DNA of 8,878 bases from an uncultured beta proteobacterium (lineage in GTDB: Bacteria; Pseudomonadota; Gammaproteobacteria; Burkholderiales; Burkholderiaceae_C). Shown here in pieces: positions 1 to 5,177 of the stretch. The number at the start of each line of letters is the position of its first letter. Positions within the stretch are counted from its first letter, which is position 1. Both the position numbers and the translations under genes were made by a program. The notes under the pieces are model-generated. The model saw only the letters and a list, made by a program, of their open reading frames with translations. It ran no database searches and was not told the DNA's origin. The stretch is from contig CAIQEX010000643.1 in assembly GCA_903870955.1 (NCBI GenBank), positions 1-8,878 on the forward strand, written 5' to 3'.

Positions 1-80
1 GCAAGCGTGGCGTCGTCAAAAGCACCGGATGCGCCTTGACGGGCAGGCGTGGGCCCTTGGGTGGGTGTCGGCTCTGCCAC
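1..80 (-). CDS. Start of a further operon gene, cut by the window edge
   Basis: The frame from a GTG codon at 80-78 stays open for 26 codons to the window edge. It reads MAEPTPTQGPTPARQG and continues with a less proline-rich stretch (GAFDDATL). The GTG lies only 2 bases after the TAA stop of the REC gene upstream, the tight spacing expected of co-transcribed and probably translationally coupled genes. A purine-rich AAGGG lies about 12 bases before the GTG, a rather long but possible ribosome-binding distance. A proline- and alanine-rich N-terminus resembles the unstructured leader of the neighbouring REC protein. The product cannot be identified from this fragment. Given the operon, another signalling protein such as a kinase, Hpt or c-di-GMP protein is a guess only. 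Confidence 0.5.
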   Translation of the reverse strand, partial: MAEPTPTQGPTPARQGASGAFDDATL

Positions 81-82
81 GG

Positions 83-544
83 TTACAGCAAGCCCTTGAT
101 GAGCGCCGCCAACGGCGCGCGTTCCACCGGCTTGGGCAAAGAACCCAGCAAGTTGAAATGGCGCAACCGGGCCACCAGGGACGCGCCGTGCACCACGTCC
201 TGTGATTGGGCGGAAACAATGATCATCGCGCCGGCGTAGTGAAGCTTGGACAGGCCATCCATAAACTGAAAACCATCTTCTCCGGGCAGGTGCAGATCAA
301 TCAGCAACAGGTCAAAGCTGTTTGGCCTTGCGGCGATCACATGAAGCGCTTCTGCCGAACGGGTCACACCCGTCACATCTGACACGCCCAGCGACTTCAA
401 AAGTTCGGTCAGCAAGTCGAGCTGAAAGCGGTCATCGTCCAGCGCCAGCACCCGCAAAGGGGTGCGACCGACGGGCTGTTTGGAAACCGGGGTAGCAGGG
501 GCAATAGGGGCAACAGGGGCAATAGGGGAGTTAGGGCTATTCAT
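83..544 (-). CDS. Single-domain response regulator (CheY-like REC) with proline-rich N-terminal tail
   Basis: This 153-residue protein is a receiver domain with no output domain. It should accept a phosphoryl group from a histidine kinase and act by protein contact in the cytoplasm. The acidic pocket is D36-D38 (LALDDDRFQLD), the phosphorylation site is D83 (LLLIDLHLPGEDG), the switch Ser is S111 (IIVSAQ) and the conserved Lys is K138 (LPKPV). Residues 2-19 form six x-x-Pro triplets and are probably unstructured. There is no other Met before residue 95, so the ATG at 544 is the only sensible start. No clear Shine-Dalgarno is visible, and the ATG lies 12 bases after the stop of the chemoreceptor-like gene, so coupling is likely. 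The REC signature (DDDxFQLD near the start, LLGxLxKP near the end) closely matches that of the REC-EAL protein in the same operon, which suggests shared ancestry. It may relay or compete for phosphate within this system (inference). Confidence 0.9.
   Translation of the reverse strand: MNSPNSPIAPVAPIAPATPVSKQPVGRTPLRVLALDDDRFQLDLLTELLKSLGVSDVTGVTRSAEALHVIAARPNSFDLLLIDLHLPGEDGFQFMDGLSKLHYAGAMIIVSAQSQDVVHGASLVARLRHFNLLGSLPKPVERAPLAALIKGLL
488..541 (-). repeat. Six 9-base tandem units coding x-x-Pro triplets
   Basis: Directly after the start codon of the REC gene are six 9-base units, each ending in a proline codon on the coding strand: NSP, NSP, IAP, VAP, IAP, ATP. The plus strand reads as repeated GGGGCAATA/GGGGCAACA-type units, and one unit occurs twice exactly. 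Copy-number change by slippage would keep the reading frame and only alter the length of the flexible tail. Confidence 0.75.
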
Positions 545-556
545 GGGCTGATTTGT

Positions 557-1681
557 TCAACGCCGGGCAGCGGTATAGACCTGCTCATCCATGCGAGAGG
601 TTTGATTGAAGGCATGTAACCAGTCTTGCGAAGTGGGTGCCCCCGCGTCAGCCAACTGCTGCAGAGTCTCCTCCATCATTTGCATATTGCTGCGCGCACC
701 TTCAAGAATTTGCGACACACGATCCTGAAATTGCATGGCAATCAGGAGTTGTTCGACTTCGCCACGCACCACCATTCCGTGCTGGTTCATGGCATCCGCG
801 GAGTCGCCTAGCTTGCGCACATGGCTCAACACATGCTCCACCAATTCACCCGACAAGCTCACCGAATTGCTGTCCTGCCGGGTCGCCTCTTCGGCCGTGT
901 TCAGCGTTGTGTTCATGACCGACGCAATCTGCCCGACACGCTCACCAATGCGTTTACCGGTCTCGGCCGAGCGCTGCGAAAGCATGCGAACCTCGGTTGC
1001 CACCACGGCAAAGCCGCGCCCTGACTCGCCGGCACGGGCGGCTTCAATGGCGGCATTGAGTGCCAGCAAGTTGGTCTGCGCCGCGATGCTGCCCACATCG
1101 GCTGCCATCGTTTGCAGTTCCAGGGTTTGCCTGGACAGGTTGCGTATGTTGGCCAGCAAAATATCCTTGCCCTCAATCATGCTGGAAAGAGACTGCACCA
1201 CGGGCTGCAACTCTCGCTCGCACAGGGCCAGCAGTTTGATGGTGCGGTCCTCCTGGGCATTCGCCTGTTCGGCATGTCCAATACCCGCCCTATCCAACTC
1301 GCCCAGCACGCTGGCAAAGCTGGTGGTCAGGCGTTCCACAGCCTGCTCGGTTTGCATTTTGACAATCGCCACATGCTCCTGCCAGGCCGGCAACACATCC
1401 AGCAGCAGATTGACCGCATCCTGCTCATGGGTACCCGCCTGTTGTGACGGGTTTGCCCCCTGCCAGTTGCCCGCCGGGTCCTCGCGTTGTAGAAGACGCC
1501 ACACCGTAAATGCCGACACCAGTGCAACGCCCGCCAAAGACAAACCGGTAACCCAGGCACCTTCAAACCATTGCGGCAGGGCAGCCAGGGCCACCAGCAG
1601 GAACGGCACGCTGGCCCAAGCCCACGAGTTTGCGGTTGCACCAGACGAATTGTCAAAAAGGGTTTGCGGACTAGATGGCAT
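557..1681 (-). CDS. Membrane-anchored chemoreceptor-like protein (MCP signalling domain, no periplasmic sensor)
   Basis: The protein has 374 residues if it starts at the ATG at 1681. A TTG nine bases upstream at 1690 would add three residues, but the ATG is preferred because AAGAA lies about 10 bases before it. Two hydrophobic stretches (about residues 21-39 and 44-64) are separated by only a few residues, so there is almost no periplasmic loop and no ligand-binding domain. No HAMP domain is apparent. A long coiled coil follows, with the typical MCP hairpin tip at about 199-222 ([20 protein letters not shown], then [13 protein letters not shown]), the region that contacts CheA and CheW in known receptors. 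Towards the C-terminus [10 protein letters not shown] (about 317-326) resembles the catalytic motif of the CheY-P phosphatase CheZ. The C-terminus lacks an NWETF-like CheR-docking peptide. It is flanked by REC genes in a tight operon (40-49 bases after the REC-EAL gene, 12 before the next REC gene), so the REC proteins are likely partners. Calling it an MCP is safe; its role in chemotaxis rather than another output is not. Confidence 0.88.
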   Translation of the reverse strand: MPSSPQTLFDNSSGATANSWAWASVPFLLVALAALPQWFEGAWVTGLSLAGVALVSAFTVWRLLQREDPAGNWQGANPSQQAGTHEQDAVNLLLDVLPAWQEHVAIVKMQTEQAVERLTTSFASVLGELDRAGIGHAEQANAQEDRTIKLLALCERELQPVVQSLSSMIEGKDILLANIRNLSRQTLELQTMAADVGSIAAQTNLLALNAAIEAARAGESGRGFAVVATEVRMLSQRSAETGKRIGERVGQIASVMNTTLNTAEEATRQDSNSVSLSGELVEHVLSHVRKLGDSADAMNQHGMVVRGEVEQLLIAMQFQDRVSQILEGARSNMQMMEETLQQLADAGAPTSQDWLHAFNQTSRMDEQVYTAARR

Positions 1682-1730
1682 CAGAACCAAATTCTTAAGT
1701 CGATGTAGGAGCTAGGATAAGCCAGTTTGA

Positions 1731-2936
1731 TCAGTTCTTCAGAGCCTGGTGATGCAACCACTCGGAGCACGCCTCGAATGGCATGGGACGGGCTATATAG
1801 TAGCCTTGCACAGTGTCACAGCCACACGCCCTGACAACCTCAAGTTGCTCCTCCGTTTCAACGCCTTCGGCGGTCACCGCCATTTTCAGGTTGCTGCCCA
1901 GCGTGGCCGCTATGCGCAGAATGGTGCTGGCCTTTTCTTCCAGAATCGAACGCTGCACAAAGCTGCCATCGATCTTGAGCTCGCGAAAGGGCAGGTCCAC
2001 CAGTTGCACCAAGCTGGAATAGCCGGTGCCAAAGTCATCAATGGAAAGCTTGAAGCCCATCAAAGAGAGCCGCGTGAGGCTTTCCATGGCCAGAGAGCGT
2101 TGCACCATCAAACGACTTTCCGTCACCTCAATGATGAAATCATGGGCCTGCAAGCCGCTGTCCAGCACCAGCCGGTGCAGCGTCTCGGGCATTTCCAGAT
2201 TCAAGGCGCTGTCCATCGACAGGTTGATGGCGGCCTTGATTTCAAGACCCTCGCCGCGCCAGCGCGTCAAATCGGCAATCACGCGACTGGCCATGGCGTA
2301 AAACAAATTGTCAGAAAGCGCTGCGCTTTCAATCGCCGGGATGAATTGACCGGGACTCACCATCGCCCCAGCCGACAAACTTGCGGGCCAGCGGGCCAAG
2401 GCCTCAACCGCCAGCGGTCGCCCGGTGATGGCATCCACCTTGGGTTGGTACCAGGGCACAAACTCGCCTTGCTTCAGGGCTTCGCGCAAGCGCTCCGGTG
2501 ACAGGGAGGCGGCATGGCTGCGCCGGGGTGTCGTGGAGGGCGCATTCATTTTGGTCAGCAACGCTTCCAGACTCTCGATGGTGGAAGGCTTGGCTAAAAC
2601 ACCCAACAAATGCAGGTCATGGGCGCTGGCCAGACCGGCCGCGCTGTTGAGAATTTCGTCCGAGACCCCGGAGATCAGAATGATGGCGGCATCCAGATGG
2701 CGCTTTGCAAAATGCCGCATCAGAACCAGACCATCCATGTCGGGCATGGACAAGTCGCTCAAGATCAGGCGGATATGCGACCCATGCTGGTCATATAGCT
2801 GCAGCGCAGCCTGACCCGAGTTGGCAAATAAAACCTGTTCCCAGCCCAGGTTATGCAATTGCTGCCCCAGAACATCCAACTGGAAATTGTCGTCATCGAC
2901 GACCAGAACCAACCCGTTGTCCCGTGTGTGCATCAT
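1731..2936 (-). CDS. REC-EAL response regulator, predicted c-di-GMP phosphodiesterase (RocR-like architecture)
   Basis: This 401-residue protein has a receiver domain (about 8-130) followed by an EAL domain (about 145-398). EAL domains hydrolyse c-di-GMP to pGpG. REC features are D14-D16, phosphoacceptor D61 (LILSDLSMPDMDG), S89 and K116. The EAL domain appears catalytically complete: E178-A-L, N238 (INLS), E273 (EVTES), D300-D301 in DDFGTGYSS, K321 (LKID), E357 and E360 (AEGVE), and Q377 (QGYYIARP). Domain order and length match RocR of Pseudomonas (about 390 residues), whose activity responds to REC phosphorylation, so phospho-control of hydrolysis is likely here. Two ATG codons in tandem (2936 and 2933) can start it. 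They follow the stop of the preceding REC gene by 6 bases without a clear Shine-Dalgarno, which points to translational coupling. Its REC domain resembles those of the two single-domain REC neighbours. Confidence 0.93.
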   Translation of the reverse strand: MMHTRDNGLVLVVDDDNFQLDVLGQQLHNLGWEQVLFANSGQAALQLYDQHGSHIRLILSDLSMPDMDGLVLMRHFAKRHLDAAIILISGVSDEILNSAAGLASAHDLHLLGVLAKPSTIESLEALLTKMNAPSTTPRRSHAASLSPERLREALKQGEFVPWYQPKVDAITGRPLAVEALARWPASLSAGAMVSPGQFIPAIESAALSDNLFYAMASRVIADLTRWRGEGLEIKAAINLSMDSALNLEMPETLHRLVLDSGLQAHDFIIEVTESRLMVQRSLAMESLTRLSLMGFKLSIDDFGTGYSSLVQLVDLPFRELKIDGSFVQRSILEEKASTILRIAATLGSNLKMAVTAEGVETEEQLEVVRACGCDTVQGYYIARPMPFEACSEWLHHQALKN

Positions 2937-2942
2937 GCGGCT

Positions 2943-3374
2943 TCAGACTTTGGGAGGCATCCCTATCGCAGCCAAAAGTTGCGACTGGGCCACTGGTTTG
3001 ACAAACGCACCCAGCACCTGCAAACCACTGCCAATTGCAATTTGTTGCGCCAAGGCGAGCATCTCGATATTCAGGCCACTAACCAGAATAACGCCCCCCT
3101 TGAATTGCATTTGCCCCACTTGGTCAAGAAACTCAATGCCATCCATATTGGGCATGTAGACATCACAGATGAGGAGGTCGGGTAGCCGGACACTGGACTT
3201 GAGCTGCCGAAGGGCAGCCAATCCATCGCTGGCGGTTGCAATGGAGGAAAGCATCAGGGGAGCCAAAGCGTCGCGCATGGTCTCCAGCGCAAAGTCGTCG
3301 TCGTCGACTAGCAGCACCGATGTGGGAGAACGAAAGTTCGACCTGTTGGACTCGGATACCTTCTCCAGATGCAT
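2943..3374 (-). CDS. Single-domain response regulator (REC), first gene of operon A
   Basis: With the ATG at 3374 the protein has 143 residues. An in-frame ATG at 3434 would add 20 residues (MGSKRGNGGNVGTHTQQVKI), which look unlike a REC N-terminus. The shorter form is preferred because an AGGT stands 7 bases before its ATG and because the longer start directly abuts the regulatory element shared with operon B. The REC fold is clear: acidic run D24-D27 (LLVDDDDFALE), phosphoacceptor D71 (LLICDVYMPNMDG), S99 (ILVSG) and K126 (FVKPV). There is no output domain, so it should act through protein contact or as a phosphate sink. Its stop is followed after 6 bases by the REC-EAL gene. The LQVLGAFVKP motif near the end parallels the LLGxLxKP motif of the other operon A REC domains. 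Confidence 0.9.
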   Translation of the reverse strand: MHLEKVSESNRSNFRSPTSVLLVDDDDFALETMRDALAPLMLSSIATASDGLAALRQLKSSVRLPDLLICDVYMPNMDGIEFLDQVGQMQFKGGVILVSGLNIEMLALAQQIAIGSGLQVLGAFVKPVAQSQLLAAIGMPPKV

Positions 3375-3381
3375 TATTTTT

Positions 3382-3386
3382 ACCTG
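3382..3386 (-). promoter_or_regulatory. Ribosome-binding site favouring the 3374 start
   Basis: The minus strand reads CAGGT seven bases before the ATG at 3374, a partial but well-placed Shine-Dalgarno. No comparable sequence precedes the alternative ATG at 3434. Confidence 0.45.
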
Positions 3387-3432
3387 TTGCGTATGAGTTC
3401 CAACGTTACCACCATTGCCTCGCTTTGAACCC

Positions 3433-3455
3433 ATAAATATGAAAGCCAGGTTTCA
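3433..3455 (-). promoter_or_regulatory. Shared palindromic element upstream of operon A
   Basis: The plus strand reads ATAAATATGAAAG, five unconserved bases, then TTTCA. Every conserved base and the spacing match the element at 8066-8088 in front of operon B. It has partial dyad symmetry (GAAA...TTTC, with ATAT-containing flanks) and sits in an AT-rich island within GC-richer DNA. It lies 58 bases before the preferred start at 3374. It may be an operator or part of a promoter read by a common regulator; no standard sigma-70 spacing fits it well. Confidence 0.5.
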
Positions 3456-3481
3456 AATATTTTCGCGGTTTGACCCGGTTC

Positions 3482-3511
3482 TTGACACCCCATAAAGTCA
3501 CCCGCAATGAA
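3482..3511 (+). promoter_or_regulatory. Candidate promoter for the plus-strand gene
   Basis: A perfect consensus -35 hexamer, TTGACA, is at 3482-3487. The best-placed -10 candidate, AATGAA at 3506-3511 with 18-base spacing, is weak. The site lies about 50-80 bases before the ATG at 3563 in the divergent intergenic region. Only the -35 match is convincing. Confidence 0.25.
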
Positions 3512-3562
3512 GTGGAATAGACACAAAAAGTACCTGGTAATAGATAGTTGAATGGCGGCGAC

Positions 3563-3925
3563 ATGAATATCAATATGAAAAATACCAATATGCGGGTGGT
3601 TTTGGGCAGTACGGCGATCAAGGCGTTTGTTGCCGCGCCGAAGTCGCTCAAAATTGTTGGTGTGGTGCGTCTGGGCCTTGAGTTTGGTCTTTTGGGCCAG
3701 GACGCGGAGGGCCGCTATTTGCGAGTCAATGGCTCGATGATTGAGCCCCTGAACCGAAATGAGGTACTCGCTGCCATAGCCTTCGCACAGGATACGGGCA
3801 GAACCTTCAAGCATCAGGAATTGATGCCTGCAAATTCGGTCGTCAATGGGCCGGTGGTGGCGATTCGCAAGCGACGCCATGCGCTGCCTCCATCGGCAGC
3901 CAACGCGGCGCGGCTCGCTGCCTGA
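3563..3925 (+). CDS. Hypothetical protein, small basic and soluble
   Basis: I do not recognise this 120-residue protein. The ATG at 3563 is preferred over an in-frame TTG at 3548 (adds five residues); later ATGs at 3575 and 3590 cannot be excluded, since the N-terminus reads MNINMKNTNM and the Shine-Dalgarno is poor (GGCGG just upstream). Visible features are a hydrophobic middle section (STAIKAFVAAPKSLKIVGVV, then RLGLEFGLL), a segment RYLRVNGSMIEPLNRNEV that looks like beta strands, and a basic tail with RKRRH. No signal peptide or clear membrane span is visible. Codon use resembles the neighbours and the frame lacks rare-codon runs, so it is probably real even though an overlapping minus-strand frame is also open. 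It is the only plus-strand gene, diverging from operon A and ending 11 bases from the convergent cNMP-EAL gene, so it is transcribed independently. Confidence 0.7.
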   Translation: MNINMKNTNMRVVLGSTAIKAFVAAPKSLKIVGVVRLGLEFGLLGQDAEGRYLRVNGSMIEPLNRNEVLAAIAFAQDTGRTFKHQELMPANSVVNGPVVAIRKRRHALPPSAANAARLAA

Positions 3926-3936
3926 AGGTGCGTGGC

Positions 3937-5154
3937 CTAGGCGCGCTTGGCGTGGTCCCAGGCATCAGGCGCCTGTAGCAGTGCCGACAGCGGCTTGGGC
4001 TTTCCAAACAGATAGCCCTGGCCAAACTGGCAACCCAAGGCGGTCAATATGCGGGCCAGTTCAGGACTCTCTATGCCTTCTGCCACGACGTCCATATGGA
4101 GCGTGCAAATCAGGTCTACCGAGCTCATGACGATCTGAAAACTCAGACTCGAATTCAGCATCTCGCGAATGAAACGTTGATCCAGTTTGATGGTGTGGAA
4201 ACGGTAGTTCTGCAGATTCTCCAAAGTGGAAAAACCCGTGCCATAGTCGTCCAGCGCAATCGAGTTGCCGAGTTCTGTCAACTGCGCAAGTTGTTCCTGG
4301 GCCTGGACCGGGCTCTTGATCAAAGTCGATTCGGTGAGTTCAAGCTTCAGTTCAGCGGCAGGCATCTGGTACTTGCGCTGAATGTCAATGGCATCCGTCG
4401 CGAACAGCCCATCGGCCAACTGTCTAGCCGAGACGTTGACGCTGATGAAAGGCTTTTCACGGTGGATCAAACCGCGCAGTTGCGGCCAGTCCCGGCAGGC
4501 TTGCTCCAATACCCACAAGCCAATTCTCTTGATCAACCCGGTCTCTTCTGCCAGACCCAGAAAAGCCAAGGGTGGCACCAACCCCAACGTGGGATGGTTC
4601 CAGCGGATCAAGGCCTCGAAGCCCGCCAGACTTTGGTCACCCAGGTAATGAATGGGCTGGTAGTACAAGACAAACTGGGACGCCTCGAGCGCATGGTTCA
4701 TGTCTTGCAAAAGAGTCAACTTTTGTGCCGCCGTGACTTGAAGCGTATCCGTGTCGGCCATTGGGGGCGCGTAAGGCAACAATGCATTGCCAGCACTTCC
4801 AGCACCGCCAGCACTGGAGGTGCTGATGTTGCGAAACCGCCTGAGCACCACGTTGAGCAGATGGCGAATGATGGGGTCGGTGTCGAGCAAAAGTTGCTCC
4901 ACCCGTTCGCGCTTTACTTCAATCAATACCGTATCCTGCACAGCGCGCGCGGTGGCCGTGCGCGGGTGTTGATCGATCAGTGCAATCTCTCCGATCAACT
5001 CGCCCTCGCCAATGCGTGCCAGCACGCAACCGAGCTGCGGATCAGAGATCTCGACCTGCCCCGATTCGATCAGGTAAGCACAGTCGCCGGTCTCCCCTTT
5101 TTGGAAAATAAGCTCGCCATCGCTAAAGCGCCTGCGGTCCAGTAATTCAAGCAT
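3937..5154 (-). CDS. Cyclic-nucleotide-binding domain fused to EAL phosphodiesterase
   Basis: The 405-residue protein joins an N-terminal cNMP-binding domain (about 5-105) to a C-terminal EAL domain (about 145-395) through a Ser/Ala/Gly linker (about 111-124). The phosphate-binding cassette reads GEIALIDQHPRTATARA (55-71), with the Glu and Arg positions seen in PKA- and CRP-type nucleotide pockets, so cAMP or cGMP binding is likely. The EAL domain keeps its catalytic set: E180-A-L, N240 (SVNVSARQL), E275 (LELTES), D302-D303 in DDYGTGFS, K323 (IKLD), E359 and E362 (AEGIE), and Q379 (GQGYLFGKP). The predicted activity is c-di-GMP hydrolysis controlled by a second nucleotide messenger. No HTH or membrane segment is present, so it is cytoplasmic. 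The start at 5154 is well supported by GGGGGAGG eight bases upstream. It is the last gene of operon B, 23 bases after the hybrid GGDEF/EAL gene. Confidence 0.92.
   Translation of the reverse strand: MLELLDRRRFSDGELIFQKGETGDCAYLIESGQVEISDPQLGCVLARIGEGELIGEIALIDQHPRTATARAVQDTVLIEVKRERVEQLLLDTDPIIRHLLNVVLRRFRNISTSSAGGAGSAGNALLPYAPPMADTDTLQVTAAQKLTLLQDMNHALEASQFVLYYQPIHYLGDQSLAGFEALIRWNHPTLGLVPPLAFLGLAEETGLIKRIGLWVLEQACRDWPQLRGLIHREKPFISVNVSARQLADGLFATDAIDIQRKYQMPAAELKLELTESTLIKSPVQAQEQLAQLTELGNSIALDDYGTGFSTLENLQNYRFHTIKLDQRFIREMLNSSLSFQIVMSSVDLICTLHMDVVAEGIESPELARILTALGCQFGQGYLFGKPKPLSALLQAPDAWDHAKRA
4791..4825. repeat. Near-perfect 12-base inverted repeat inside the cNMP-EAL linker
   Basis: CAGCACTTCCAG (4791-4802) faces CTGGAGGTGCTG (4814-4825) across 11 bases, pairing at 11 of 12 positions. 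A shorter palindrome, CCAGCACTGG, overlaps it at 4808-4817. It lies in the codons for the Gly/Ala/Ser linker between the two domains. The transcript could fold into a hairpin here. It may equally be a by-product of repetitive Gly/Ala/Ser codons. Confidence 0.6.
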
Positions 5155-5162
5155 CCATCCAT

Positions 5163-5170
5163 CCTCCCCC
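5163..5170 (-). promoter_or_regulatory. Strong Shine-Dalgarno of the cNMP-EAL gene
   Basis: The minus strand reads GGGGGAGG, eight bases before the ATG at 5154 and within the 23-base gap after the upstream stop codon. It is the clearest ribosome-binding site in the window. This suggests that the cNMP-EAL protein is translated independently, unlike the other operon genes, which seem to rely on coupling. Confidence 0.75.
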
Positions 5171-5177
5171 TAAGCGC

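Noticed and set aside
14..41. Inverted repeat CGTCAA/TTGACG as a terminator of operon A
   Set aside because: Only six paired bases with a 16-base loop and no T run; it also lies inside a frame that appears to continue the operon.
735..1715. A 326-codon plus-strand open frame opposite the MCP gene
   Set aside because: Cys/Ser/Arg-rich translation typical of the antisense of a GC-rich gene; the minus-strand frame encodes an unmistakable MCP domain.
3380..3880. A 166-codon open frame on the minus strand overlapping the plus-strand gene
   Set aside because: Its translation is rich in His, Arg and Ile without domain character, it overlaps the divergent intergenic region and the shared element, and the plus-strand frame has better codon use.
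4096..5145. A 349-codon plus-strand open frame opposite the cNMP-EAL gene
   Set aside because: It is the antisense shadow of a protein whose catalytic motifs are all recognisable; no domain is visible in the plus-strand translation.
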